Of a stretch of 64,000 nucleotides of DNA, positions 10,520 to 21,275 are shown in pieces. Position numbers and translations under genes: made by a program. The stretch is from Microcebus murinus (Eukaryota > Chordata > Mammalia > Primates > Cheirogaleidae), in contig NC_134107.1 of NCBI RefSeq assembly GCF_040939455.1, forward strand, positions 10,169,537 through 10,233,536. The letters run 5' to 3'. The stretch's first letter is position 1; every line of letters starts with the position of its first letter. The notes below the pieces were generated by a model. The model was not told where the DNA came from. It worked only from the letters and a program-made list of their open reading frames with translations, and made no database searches.

Positions 10520-12962
10520 CTACAAGTAGAAAACAGTTTTAAATCACAACAATAGAAAAACCCCACTAAGTTCCTAGGATTGAGCCATACACTACAGCTC
10601 CACAGACTCACACACAGAGATGATGTGCACTTGTTCATGAGACACAGCACAAGCCACGATGCCAAGTGGTTAGTTATGTGGCCCATTCTGAGCCAGAAAA
10701 AAAGAAAGAAATGAAATGAAAAGGCACTAGGATGCAGTGAGTGTGCGCTGCCTCTGCGGTGCTCTCCCAGGCCTGTGTGCACGAGGGTGCAGTGAGTGTG
10801 CGCTGCCTCTGCGGTGCTCTCCCAGGCCTGTGTGCACGAGGGTGCAGTGAGTGGGAGCTGCAGCTGCGGTGCTCTCCCAGGCCTGTGTGCACGAGGGTGC
10901 AGTGAGTGGGAGCTGCCTCTGCGGTGCTCTCCCAGGCCTGTGTGCACGAGGGTGCAGTGAGTGGGAGCTGCCTCTGCGGTGCTCTCCCAGGCCTGTGTGC
11001 ACGAGGGTGCAGTGAGTGGGAGCTGCCTCTGCGGTGCTCTCCCAGGCCTGTGTGCACGAGGGTGCAGTGAGTGGGAGCTGCCGCTGCGGTGCTCTCCCAG
11101 GCCTGTGTGCACGAGGGTGCAGTGAGTGTGCGCTGCCTCTGTGGTGCTCTCCCAGGCCTGTGTGCACGAGGGTGCAGTGAGTGGGAGCTGCAGCTGCGGT
11201 GCTCTCCCAGGCCTGTGTGCACGAGGGTGCAGTGAGTGTGCGCTGCCTCTGTGGTGCTCTCCCAGGCCTGTGTGCACGAGGGTGCAGTGAGTGGGAGCTG
11301 CCTCTGCGGTGCTCTCCCAGGCCTGTGTGCACGAGGGTGCAGTGAGTGTGCGCTGCCTCTGCGGTGCTCTCCCAGGCCTGTGTGCACGAGGGTGCAGTGA
11401 GTGTGCGCTGCCTCTGCGGTGCTCTCCCAGGCCTGTGTGCACGAGGGTGCAGTGAGTGTGCGCTGCCTCTGCGGTGCTCTCCCAGGCCTGTGTGCACGAG
11501 GGTGCAGTGAGTGGGAGCTGCCTCTGCGGTGCTCTCCCAGGCCTGTGTGCACGAGGGTGCAGTGAGTGGGAGCTGCCTCTGCGGTGCTCTCCCAGGCCTG
11601 TGTGCACGAGGGTGCAGTGAGTGGGAGCTGCCTCTGCGGTGCTCTCCCAGGCCTGTGTGCACGAGGGTGCAGTGAGTGGGAGCTGCAGCTGCGGTGCTCT
11701 CCCAGGCCTGTGTGCACGAGGGTGCAGTGAGTGGGAGCTGCCTCTGCGGTGCTCTCCCAGGCCTGTGTGCACGAGGGTGCAGTGAGTGGGAGCTGCCTCT
11801 GCGGTGCTCTCCCAGGCCTGTGTGCACGAGAGTGAGTGGGAGCTGCCTCTGTGGTGGGGGTTTAGGGCTGGGGGAGCTGAGGCTGTCACCTGCCCATCTG
11901 AAATGAGGGCAAAGGGCTGCAGGTGCTGTTGCATCTGCTCCTGTGGCACAAATAGTGGCAGTGCCAAGGACTCTGCTCCTGCTCAGACTTGCAGGGAGGC
12001 CTGCTACCCATCCGCAGAGCCTTCTGCCTACTGGTGGCCCTGTATGTCACTTGAGGGTATCTTCTAGGGTGACATGAACCTCTTTTGTTACCTGACTTCT
12101 CTGGGCTACACTGAGTGTTCTGTGTGTGTCGGAGCTCCTTGGGTCCTGGGAAGGATGGCTATGCGTGGCAGCTCAGAGGGTTGCACTGGCTCTGGGACAT
12201 GCCCCTGAGGGGAGGGAGCCCACATCTCCTCTGTAATCAAAGACTCCAGCCCAAGCGAGGAGCAGGATCCCAAGCAAACCCTCAGCTGAGGGGCCTCAGT
12301 GAGCCCCCTTTGGATTATCATGGAAGCTCCAGAACTGGTCCCATCTAAGACCCTCTGGAGCAGGGGCTGAGGGAGCATTAGGCTGCCACGACCATGACTG
12401 ACCAGGGTCCAGGTTCAGCTGACTTGGTGCACAAAGTCGGTTCCGTGAATTGCCCTAATGAAAGCCTGTGGGTGTTGAGCATGTGAGGATGTGCTGAGGT
12501 TGTGGCCTGAGGGTTGCCTGGGTGTGTCGCCTGGGTGTGACTTTACAGACCGCTCAGTAGTCCAAGACACAGAAACATTAACAGAAGGCACTCCAGGGGA
12601 AGGGGCAAAACACGCACAGACACACCGACAGACAGATAGTACCAGGATCTCACGTCAGGGGCATGCAGGTTTTTCAAAATAAATTACTTGAAATAAAAAA
12701 AAAATTCCTAGGACAAACTACAATAATTTATTCCAATGAAAACTTCAATTTGATAAGGGTATTCCAAATTTGACATACTCCTTGTGGGAAGATCTTTTGG
12801 CATTGCAAAGATGGTTGCTAAAGGCATTCTGCATTGGCCATTCACTACATGTTGGTTGCCTGACAGTTCCATTCCCAAGGAGTAATAATTTGAGAATACA
12901 CCTTATAAAGTAAATCAGGTTACATTCAAATTACAGATTCCAAACTGTAAGGATTCACTGAC
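10520..12962 (-). other. SHANK2: SHANK2 intron containing a minisatellite
   Basis: The intron between the DSRIFLS microexon and the large exon. Almost half of it is a 55-bp tandem array (10732-11857). The remaining part, 11858-12962, is single-copy sequence with no recognised repeat, ending with an AT-rich stretch near the microexon donor. Confidence 0.9.
10732..11857. repeat. 55-bp minisatellite, about 20 copies
   Basis: Twenty head-to-tail units of exactly 55 bp start at 10732, 10787, 10842 and so on up to 11777. A degraded partial copy with a 4-bp loss follows. Each unit holds gcagtgagtg, a variable middle (gggagctgcctctgcggtg or close forms) and ctcccaggcctgtgtgcacg. Sequence differences are few and limited mostly to the variable middle, so the array is young or homogenised. 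As 55 is not a multiple of 3 and the unit has no stop in any minus-strand frame, it creates long artificial reading frames of 347 to 500 codons. These are not genes. Confidence 0.98.
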
Positions 12963-12983
12963 CTGATAGAAAGATTCTGCTGT
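12963..12983 (-). CDS. SHANK2: SHANK2 21-nt microexon (DSRIFLS)
   Basis: A 21-nt exon lies between the acceptor gatttcctcctgtcag and the donor gtcagt. With the G left by the preceding exon it encodes D-S-R-I-F-L-S and leaves a G for the Gly of GITEEERQFLAPP, so it keeps the 1-1 phase. SHANK2 isoforms with and without DSRIFLS are known to me from the family. A second AG inside the exon (after ACAG) would produce a frame-shifting shorter exon and is unlikely to be used. The sequence around it, about 12700-13020, is AT-rich and free of recognisable repeats, consistent with conserved intronic splicing signals (inference). Confidence 0.9.
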
Positions 12984-13959
12984 CTGACAGGAGGAAATCG
13001 ACTGTTATTAACCAGTAAAAGAGCCAGGGATTCAACATGGCGCATACGCAGCTCTGCCGGGGCCCTGAGCTCGCTGGCGCTGGGTGCGTTTTACACACAG
13101 CAGACACCACCTGCACTGTCACTTGTTTAGTAACTGCCTACTGTCATTCACTCAAACTAGTAACACGCAAGCTATGCCTCCAAACGGCAGCCAGGAAGCG
13201 TTTCCAGAACACCCAGAGCAGCGACCCTGGGGCAGGTCCAGTCCGAGCCGGGGTCCCCAGGGCTGCCGCACGGCTCTTTACAGGGCAGGGCCCATCGGCG
13301 TCCGCTGGGGCCTTTGCTTCCATGAAAATTTACATGGGAAAAACAGTGCCGGATTATCTCACAAAGGGACAGTCTTAAAAGGTCAAGTTTACCTTTGCCT
13401 GTAACAGAGTCAGTAGAAATAACTGTGACATTAACAAGAAAGGTAAGCAGTTTGCTACAACACACAGTACATTACTTCATTGCAGTTCAAGAACCTGACC
13501 CAACCACCCTTAGAAGTGTGTCCGTTAAGCTCATCCTCCAGAACGTGGCAGGGGCCGGGGGAGGTGGGAGTCCACTGGCCCTGCCCACTCTGAGCCATGC
13601 AGGGTGGGCTGGGGCTGGCCTAGATCACCCCATGCACCCCCCGCCTTCCTTCTTGGCATGTGGCCCCTTCACCCAAGGGTATTCTCACAAGTGACTTGGC
13701 TTTAGGATAGAGAAACCACCCTGGAGTTTGTATCCATGGGGGTAGGGAGGTTTCACACCACACGATGTTCAAATGGCTGCCTGGTGGGTGAACCCAGGTT
13801 CCTGCCCTCTGATGGGTGGGCTGGCAGGGACTTGCTGCGGGGGGGGTGGGTGTGCTGGGGCAGCTGTGGCGGGCCCAGTGGGCCAGGCTCCCTAGGGGCT
13901 CTGAGGCTGCATTGGAAAGCCAAGGGGCAACTTCTGCAGGTGCGGGTCACGTTTCTTAC
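12984..13959 (-). other. SHANK2: SHANK2 intron with a candidate microexon
   Basis: A 976-bp intron between the RRQKSI exon and the DSRIFLS microexon. Apart from the 6-nt candidate at 13393-13398 I recognise no feature; 13550-13900 is G-rich. No known interspersed repeat was noticed. Confidence 0.75.
13393..13398 (-). other. Candidate 6-nt microexon (would add Gly-Lys)
   Basis: On the minus strand the six bases GCAAAG are bounded by a good acceptor, ttatttctactgactctgttacag, with a branch-point-like ctgac, and by a fair donor, gtaaac. It lies between the exon ending KSI and the DSRIFLS microexon, where the reading phase is 1. The insert keeps that phase and would read KSI-GK-DSRIFLS, or KSI-GK-GITEEE if the 21-nt exon were skipped. 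Seen in sequence: both splice signals and the frame. Not known to me from any SHANK2 isoform. An AG-6 nt-GT arrangement can arise by chance in 3.4 kb of intron, so confidence is low. Confidence 0.25.
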
Positions 13960-14071
13960 CTATCGATTTCTGCCTTCGCATCGTACCTCGAGGAATGCCC
14001 AGAAACGGGCCTTTTGGGCTCCCAGGAACGGTGGGCGTCATCACAGCAATGCCTTGGCGCTCGTACACGGA
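13960..14071 (-). CDS. SHANK2: SHANK2 exon: SVYERQGIAVMTP to RRQKSI
   Basis: A 112-nt exon starting in phase 0 after the acceptor ctctggtttgcag and ending with one base of a split codon before the donor gtaaga. It encodes 37 residues starting SVYERQGIAVMTPTVPGSPK and ending RGTMRRQKSI. The xVYERQG motif is common to Shank proteins. The RRQKS stretch is a plausible basophilic kinase site (inference). The phase-1 end allows splicing to the 21-nt microexon at 12963, to the 6-nt candidate at 13393, or directly to the large exon, giving KSI-GITEEE. Confidence 0.96.
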
Positions 14072-15847
14072 CTGCAAACCAGAGCCCAGGGTGAGACTCT
14101 GCCCAGGCCACCCCCACCCGTGGTGACAAAGCCCAGAGGGCAGTAAGGTTGAGTCTGTCACTGCAGCTCCTCTCTGTCTTTCCTATTGGCTCCTGCTGTC
14201 ATCAACCTCTCATGCTGTTTAGATGACAGCACACCCTGCTCCGCGGAGCCGGGCTCTGCAGTGACACCGCTCACCAGACTAGCTGCGCAGACAAGTCTGA
14301 GAGAATGGGGCCAGAATGGATGTCCTGTGGGAAGGGCACAGAGCAGTGCACAGGGGTGGGGGGTGTCAGACCCAGGTCCACACCCCAGCTCCCCACGTGC
14401 TGTGTGACCTAGTCAAGGCCTTAAAACGGGAGCCTCTGTTTTCCTCCTATAAAATGGGCTAATAGCGCCAGCCCCACAGCATGTGTGAAGGTGCACCGGC
14501 TACCGGGTGCTGCCTGGATGAGCCCTATGTGCCGGTTAGCGTGGGCGAGCTTTGAGATTGCTCCAGAACACAGCTCTGAGTCTGCAGCAGTGGGCTGTCC
14601 CAGCTTTCTTCCTCCTTGGCCTGCTCTAGGAGGAGCCTAGAGCTTCCCTTCACCATCTTGGAAACAGATTCCTTGTGCAATGTCTGCCCAATTCCATCCC
14701 TGCCCCAGGCTGCAGCTTTGGGGCAGGCTTTGTCCGCAAAACTGAGGTTGTCAGTGTGACTCTGGAAAAACGTCAGATGTAGATCACTGGAAACGTTCAT
14801 ATGCACGCTTTTGACTCCAACTGGAGGTGTACTCTCACCTGGGCTCTGCAGCCCTGAGACTGCAGGAGGGAAAGGGCTCTGGTCCTGTGAGGGGTCAAGG
14901 GCTGTTGTCCCATGAGGTTAGTCAGGGCAAGGGAGCATCTGAGCTGGGGTGGGGGCAGGGCCCAGAGGGGAGGGCTGACTGCAGCTCTGAGTATGGGGTG
15001 TGCTTTGAAGAGCTGCAGAGGGGAGGGGAGGAGGTGTGAGGGTGAGCATTTAATTTTAATCATTAACAGATGTGTTTGTTTTAATGTATATTACATGGAA
15101 TTGACATCAAATTTATGATATTTATGGGTGTTATTTTTTAAGAAAAGGCTAGATTAAACAAAATGCACCCATTTGAAATTGATTCAAAGAGAAGAGTAAG
15201 TAATAGTAACAGGTAGTGCTGGAATCCGGCACCAGGCACAGACAGCTGCATCTGGAAAACAGAGATAAGCCCTTGTCCTTAGAGGGAAGGGGCCGCCTGC
15301 TCTGAGCTGGGCACTTGGTGCGCCCAGCAAGCTCTGAAGCCCAAGCACTTCCTTCTTGGCAGTTACAGTTCTGAGTACAACTGTCGCCCAGATCTCTGAC
15401 CATGTGGCCCAGTGTTTGTGTGAAGGCCTCTGCCTGTAAGGGCCACTACACTCCTTCCACACGGGAATGCTTTTGTGCTGTGGTGGACGGGGAGCCAAGG
15501 TCCCTTCTGTCTGAAGAGCACAGCCAAGTGCTCAAAGATCCTCAGCTGGGCATGTAGTCTGGGTGCCCTTGAGACTCAGGGCACAGAGCGACTTAGCAGA
15601 GGCCAAGGTGGTGGGTAGAGGAGTGGCCAGGCTTGGATGCTAGCGTGGGCTGTGCCCTCCACTGCAAGTCTGCGCTTGCAGGACCAGGACCAGGGTGCGT
15701 GTGCTGTGGCCACTTAGATTTGGCTCTGTCTGGATGGCACAGGGAGTGTGAACCTCAGCTGCTGAGACAGCCATCTCTGTTCCTGCTTACTCCTCCCACT
15801 TCCCAGCTCCCCCACCCCCAGAGTCCCTGCGGGGTATGGCCACTCAC
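14072..15847 (-). other. SHANK2: SHANK2 intron
   Basis: A 1776-bp intron. A MIR-like piece (about 14385-14500: cccagctccccacgtgctgt, then cctcctataaaatgggctaa) is visible. The rest, including an AT-rich part at 15045-15190, shows nothing that I can name. Confidence 0.75.
14385..14500 (+). repeat. MIR SINE fragment
   Basis: 'gctgtgtgacctagtcaagg' and 'cctcctataaaatgggctaa' match the middle of MIR in the right order. Confidence 0.65.
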
Positions 15848-15978
15848 GTTCATGTCCGAGACAGCCGGGAAGCACCGGCTCGTGGGCCGCTGCTTGATGG
15901 TCGCCACCCTTGACTCCACGGCCATGTTCTCGGCAGCTCGAGAGGGCTTGGAGGCTGGGACTATCTCCTCAGGTTTAT
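15848..15978 (-). CDS. SHANK2: SHANK2 exon: linker, KPEEIVPASK to FPAVSDMN
   Basis: A 131-nt exon. Its first two bases finish an Asp codon, and the following 43 codons run from KPEEIVPASKPSRAAENMAV to RCFPAVSDMN, ending on a codon boundary. The acceptor is gttgcag and the donor is gtgagt. The sequence is the SHANK2-specific part of the region after the PDZ domain, predicted disordered, with RVATIKQRPTSR, a stretch conserved in similar form in other Shanks. The upstream intron (15979-22634) is 6.7 kb. A plus-strand reading frame of 239 codons overlaps it (15633-16352) but lacks any recognisable content and is treated as chance. Confidence 0.96.
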
Positions 15979-17157
15979 CTGCAACACAACCATGGGGATT
16001 GGAGCAGGCCCCCCACAGTCAGCGGAGACCGATGCTTAGTAAGGAAAAGGAAAAAGTGCAGCGACCACTCAGCATCCGAAATCGTGCAGGTGGGCGTTGG
16101 CACCGTGCCCGTGTCTCTCTGCCACAGGCTTCCCACTGGAGCATCATCTCGTTCCCCGGACTTTGCCCTGGGAGGGTGCACATTGACACAGGCAGGGCGG
16201 AACCACCCAGCAACTTGGAAGCCTCCTCTGGAAGTCCTCAGCCCATCACGGGTCCTGAAACTTTAGGTTGTCTTTTAGTTGGAATCACTTTGTTCTTAAT
16301 GGTACTTATTCTTGGTGTAGTGCTCACTAAACCAACTTTTGGAATTTTTTAAGACTCAGAAATGTGGTTCTTTTGCAACCAAATGCAGATGCCAAGATGT
16401 GAGGACCCCACACCCAGAGCAGGGCCACCTGGACAGTGCGGGTGTTTAGGAGCCCCCAGAAGTCTGAGCATGTGGTGCACAGGGAGGTCCCCATTTATTT
16501 CTCCCAACAGAACATTCCATTTCTTTTTGAAAAAGAAAGCCAAAGCTCAGTTATAAGCGATCTCTAGAAATTAAAAAATAATTTAAAAATAGAAATTTAA
16601 AATATTTACTTTTTAAATTGAAAAATTTAAATTGGTGGTGGTGGGTACACATCCCATTTTGGATCCTTGAGGCACAGCCCTTGCCCCCCGGGAGAACACT
16701 CTGCTACAAGCCTGGAGCCTTTTCCTAGGCAACCCTAATCCCACTCCTGCGGTCAGTAGCTCCCTGTGAAGTACATGCCGTCGAAAGGGCTCAGACCCTG
16801 CGCTGTGGGGCTGGCATGAGAGTCAGGGAACTAATCAGAGCCCAGGGACAGAGGCCCACGTCTTCCAGTTAAAACACAGTGGAAGTCACTTGTAACGGCA
16901 GCTTCTCACAAGGACCTGACCCACAGGCAGAGCCCTCCAGAGCCACTGCACTGCTCATTGTCACCCAACACGAAAGCACCAGCTCCTGAGAGGCTGTCCC
17001 CCAAGTGGAAGAGCAGGGAAAGGAAGGGAAGGATGGAGCTGGGCCCCCACCACAACCCCTCTACCTCAGAGCAGCTGACACATGCGTAGTCCTGACACTT
17101 GAGTAAATGTTTCCATGGTGAATTCCAGGTGAAGGTGCCTGATGCCAGGCCTGTGTT

Positions 17158-17362
17158 TTAGACCCGGGCTTGGTTTATGCCTGTTCTGGTATGACCCTTG
17201 GCCCCAGGGTGGTTTTTACATTTTCAAAGAGTTGTAAAAAGGAAGAGAAGAAAAGGAAGAAGAATGTGCAACAGAGACCACATGGCCTGCGAAGCCCGAA
17301 CATTTACTACCCGGCCCTTTATGGAAGATGTTTGCCGACCCCTGCTCTGGACTGTTATTGCA
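17158..17362 (+). mobile_element. hAT-type DNA transposon remnant
   Basis: The stretch 'caacagagaccacatggcct', 'cgaacatttactacccggcc', 'tttgccgacccctgctctgg' is a recurrent mammalian non-autonomous DNA transposon ending. The exact family is not resolved. A purine-rich part (17225-17265) lies inside it. Non-coding. Confidence 0.5.
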
Positions 17363-20300
17363 GTTTCCTCACCAGCAGGATGTTGAGGAGTCACACAGAG
17401 CAAGGAGGCCACCTCTATGCTGCTCTACCGGCCATGACGCTGGGCACCACATCTCAGCACCCGCCCCTGCCACGCACGCTCCACTTGCAGGCCCACTGCT
17501 GCTCCCACCTGCTGGCACCTCTCCTGGGACTCCAGGTTCTTTGATTTGGCTGATGCCCCTCCATGGGGGGCATCTTGTCCCCTCTATGGATGGTCAGGCA
17601 CAGTGAGAAGAAACACCTGACTCTCTCGTTGCACCTGGCAGTGGTACACCCCACCTGCAGCCACCTGTGTTCTTACCTGCATTCAAGGCTTTCATCTCAG
17701 CCCTGTGCTACTTGCAGCCTCTTCCTACCTTCTTCCCTTGGCTAGAGTCCCTGTCCCTACCGCTGGGCTATATATACCATAGCCACCTGCCACAATCCCA
17801 GCGCTTTGCTTTCTCTAAGGAGCTTTTCTCCTCAGATATCTGGGCTGGGATTGAACTTATTTCTGTGTAGGTTTCTCCAGCCCAGCTGCATCAGCTGGGC
17901 CTTGCTCCCCTTTCGCTCAGGTGATGTTTGCGTGACCTGCTTTGGCGAGCTGACTGACCAGCTTGGTCTGTCCCTAGAAGCTGGGCCCCTTGGCAGTGGC
18001 TGTTGGCTAAAGTGTGGCTGCTGGTGGCCCCCAGCAAAGGGAGGGTGAGATCTCCCACCAGCCCTAGGGAGCTACAGCCCACAACTGCAGTGAGCTACTC
18101 TGGGAACTGCCAGCTCCTCCCCATAGTTGGCCTGGGCCCCTCTTCTGACCCCAGCGGAGGGCATGTGTCAAGTTACGGGAAGAACAGCTGCAGCCCAACA
18201 AGACATCTCATGGGGCCATTTCAGATGGCAAGTTCTGTGGGCAGCTGCAGAATGGTGCTGTCCGGTACTGCGCACAGCTGCTGACTGAAGGGAGCGCTCC
18301 TGGCCATGCAGGTAAACCAGGGCTGTCCTCTCGCTCATGTGATAGCTAGATTCCGTCGAAATGTGGGGGAGGTCATCAGAGCCAGGAACACTGGGACATC
18401 CCTCCTGGGCTAACCTCTATTTTAAGCTCAGAGGGTAAAGGTGGCAGCTGGGGCGCGGGGCAAGGGAAGGTTGTCAGCTTTGAACACTGCTGGAAGTGTC
18501 AGACCCGTAAGGCAGAAGGCCACGCCCTGCAGGGAAGGCCCTGGGCATGGGCTAGACACATCAGGGTGAGGGACTCTCGGGTGGAACAGCTCTCCTGTGA
18601 TTAAGGTTTAAACCAGCCAAATCTTCCAGCAGCTCCTGTTTCTAGGTGGGCCCTTTCAGAAGCCATGAGTCTGTTTCTTTTATATTAACAAACCCCAAAG
18701 CTGATGGGCTGGTTCACTTCTAGCCACAGCAGGCTGTGATCTTAGGATCTCAGGGCATGCCCTGGGTGAGGCAGAGGCAGTGTGGTCACTAACAGTGCCT
18801 TACCTTGGTGAGACTGTTGAGAACCTGGCTGTAGGGGAGGGATTCTTCCCATTTTGCAGAGAAAAAAATCGAGGGTCTCATGCTTAAAGTCGGGAAACTG
18901 TGGGACCAGGTAGGAGCTGTAGCTAGCATTGAGGTCACCCAACCCTTGTTCCTGTCATGCAGATAGGGGTGCCCAGCCCTGGTGGGCAACAGTAGCAGAA
19001 CACTTATTTGCAAATTTCTAGGGTCACTGTCAGAATGATCTGCCTTGTTTGGCTGACTGAACAGCGAAGGGGAGGGAATGCTGTTCACATCAGAGTCACC
19101 CTATCACAGGGGTGGGCCTGGCCATGGTGTTGAAGGTACTTCCCCTGCAGCAGTGGCCACCTTGATCATGGATGTCCTTGTCTCTGTTTTAAACCTTCCC
19201 CCTCCTGCCTCTACCCTCAGCACAAATGTTCTTTTGAACCAGACCATGTGAGAGCAACTTGGTTTGTTGGGATGGTAGGGTTGGGGCCACAGTTCCTTTT
19301 TAAGTTAGAATTTGTGGTGTTTGTGCAATTCACATGAGAAGAGGGAAATTCCTGTGTGGGTCCCCTCCTGGCCCTTGTCTCTTGGATGCACTGGCCAGTG
19401 GGAACCTGGTGGCCTGACTCAGCTCAGCCCCGTCTTTGACGACATCTGCACTGGAACATGAAGGCTTTTAAGAGAAGCCGTAAGACTGCGGCTCGTGCTT
19501 CTCATTCTAGGCATCTAAGGATTCTGCTTGATTTATAACAGCCAGGAACTGGATCTCTATTCAGGTACTCAGGATGAAGGGGATTAGGGAATCCAGCCCC
19601 CTGCAGTCTTAAAATGAAGTACTTGGTGACTGAAAACAATCCTTAGACATCTGTCAAATCTTAATCTAGTAATGAGCTGATGGAAATGCTCCAGCAGTAA
19701 CCCTGCTTTTTGATTCTCTAAGCAAACTTACATTCTCTTAAGACGACAGATGTGATGCCATAAATTGCCAACTTCTGGACAGAGGGAAGAGTGTACTTTG
19801 GGAGGGGAGCTGGTAGCTTTGTCACCTGCCTGTCACCAGTCACCCAGCCTGTGAACTGACTTCAACAAGAGACCCCCTGCCTCCCCGAGAAAGCAGCACG
19901 CCCTTCACCCTCACACTGGAGAAATCCTGCCACCACCCTTCACGCACTCAGCAAATCACAAGGAGTCAACAAACTGTGCAACGAAACCACCCCCCAGCGG
20001 CCATGCTGAGGTAAGGTGGACCAGGACTAGTCTCCTGGTCCCTAGGTAGAAAACAGGGTCCCACTGAAGCAACTCTAGGCCCAATATCCTGTGAGTTCCT
20101 TCACATGTGGCCACATGCAGGGTGAGCCCAGGTGCTCAGCTGTTTCCCCAGCCACTCAGAACCATCCTGGGGGGAGCAGTCCAGACCAGACCCCCCAGAA
20201 ATATCCACTGAGACCAGAACTGAGCCACTCAAGCCCTTCAGCTTTCTGGCAATCAGATCTGTGAAACACTTCAGATGAGCAGAGATGCACAGGGACCTGT

Positions 20301-20929
20301 TAGTGCTGCTGCTGCTCCCTCCCCTGGTGTGAACTTGAACCTGTGGTTTTGCTCACCTCTGGAGGTGCAGCACCACCATGCCCTGTCTCAGGTGAGAGTG
20401 AAATGCAGGATTTCCTCTGCAACACCATTTCCAAAAGGCAAACAAGAACATACACAGCACCAGATATTAGAGGACAGAAGCCACACGTGTTAGAAGCAGC
20501 GGCTGTCGCCAGCTGGCCAGCCTGTTGGCTTAATCTCCAAAGAGGCAGTGAAGGAGTGGGAAGGATATGTCTGAATGCTGGTGGACTGGTCCTGGCCTGC
20601 AAGGGATGAGGTCTGGGTGCAGGCAGAGGAGGCCATAGTCACCCATGTGCCCAGGGCCAGAGGTCTGCCCACCTCTGCCTCCAGGTGGCTTCTGCCTGTG
20701 CCCCCACAGCTGTCCTAGGGTAGGGTGCAATCAATAAGTCAGCATATGAGGGTCACTCACCTGGGGCCTGAGCCCAGCATGGTATCTGGGGGCTCAGCAG
20801 GAGCTCAGTAAATACTTTAGTCTTCAAGGGGTTTTTAAGACAGAAAAATGAAAACTCGGGATCACTAATCAGGGTGTCGCTTAGGGCAGGGGTAGAGCTG
20901 GGATTTGAGCTGTTTCACTATTATATTAA

Positions 20930-21275
20930 TTTCCTAGGGCTGCCAAAACCAATGATGACAAACTGGGTGACTTAAAACAACAGAAATTTGTCCTTTCACA
21001 TTCTAGAGGCTGGAAGTCCAAGGTCAAGGTATGGGCAGGGCCACAAGCTCTCTGAAGGATCTAGTGTCCTTGCCTCTGCAGCTCCTAGTGGTGGCTAGTA
21101 ATCCTTGGTGTTCCTTGGCTCGGTCCTTCCTCCTTTTAGGGAGGCCCCTAACCCAGTGTGACCTCATCTTGGTTACCTCTGCAAAGACCTATTTCCAAAT
21201 AAGATTTCATTCACAGATTCTAGGTGGAGATGAGTTTTCGGAGGACACTTTTCAACCTGGCACAACCATAGTGGC
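20930..21275 (-). mobile_element. MaLR-type (MLT1-like) LTR fragment
   Basis: The segment reads attaatttcctagggctgcc, acttaaaacaacagaaattt, ctagaggctggaagtccaag and ends near 'cctatttccaaataagattt'. This is the reverse complement of a common old mammalian LTR class. It is a solo, non-coding remnant with no internal genes. Confidence 0.65.

Noticed and set aside
10732..11857. Regular array that could suggest a CRISPR
   Set aside because: Units abut directly with no unique spacers, and the host is a mammal. It is a minisatellite.
10465..11967. 500-, 366- and 347-codon minus-strand frames
   Set aside because: They are made of the 55-bp minisatellite read in three phases and run out of the SHANK2 frame.
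15633..16352. Plus-strand frame of 239 codons
   Set aside because: It overlaps a true SHANK2 exon on the other strand and has no recognisable domain.
17677..17695. Possible 19-nt minus-strand exon with a gtaaga donor
   Set aside because: The acceptor has a purine-rich upstream part, and 19 nt would break the reading frame.
18804..18813. Possible 10-nt minus-strand exon with a gtaagg donor
   Set aside because: Weak pyrimidine tract, and the length shifts the frame.
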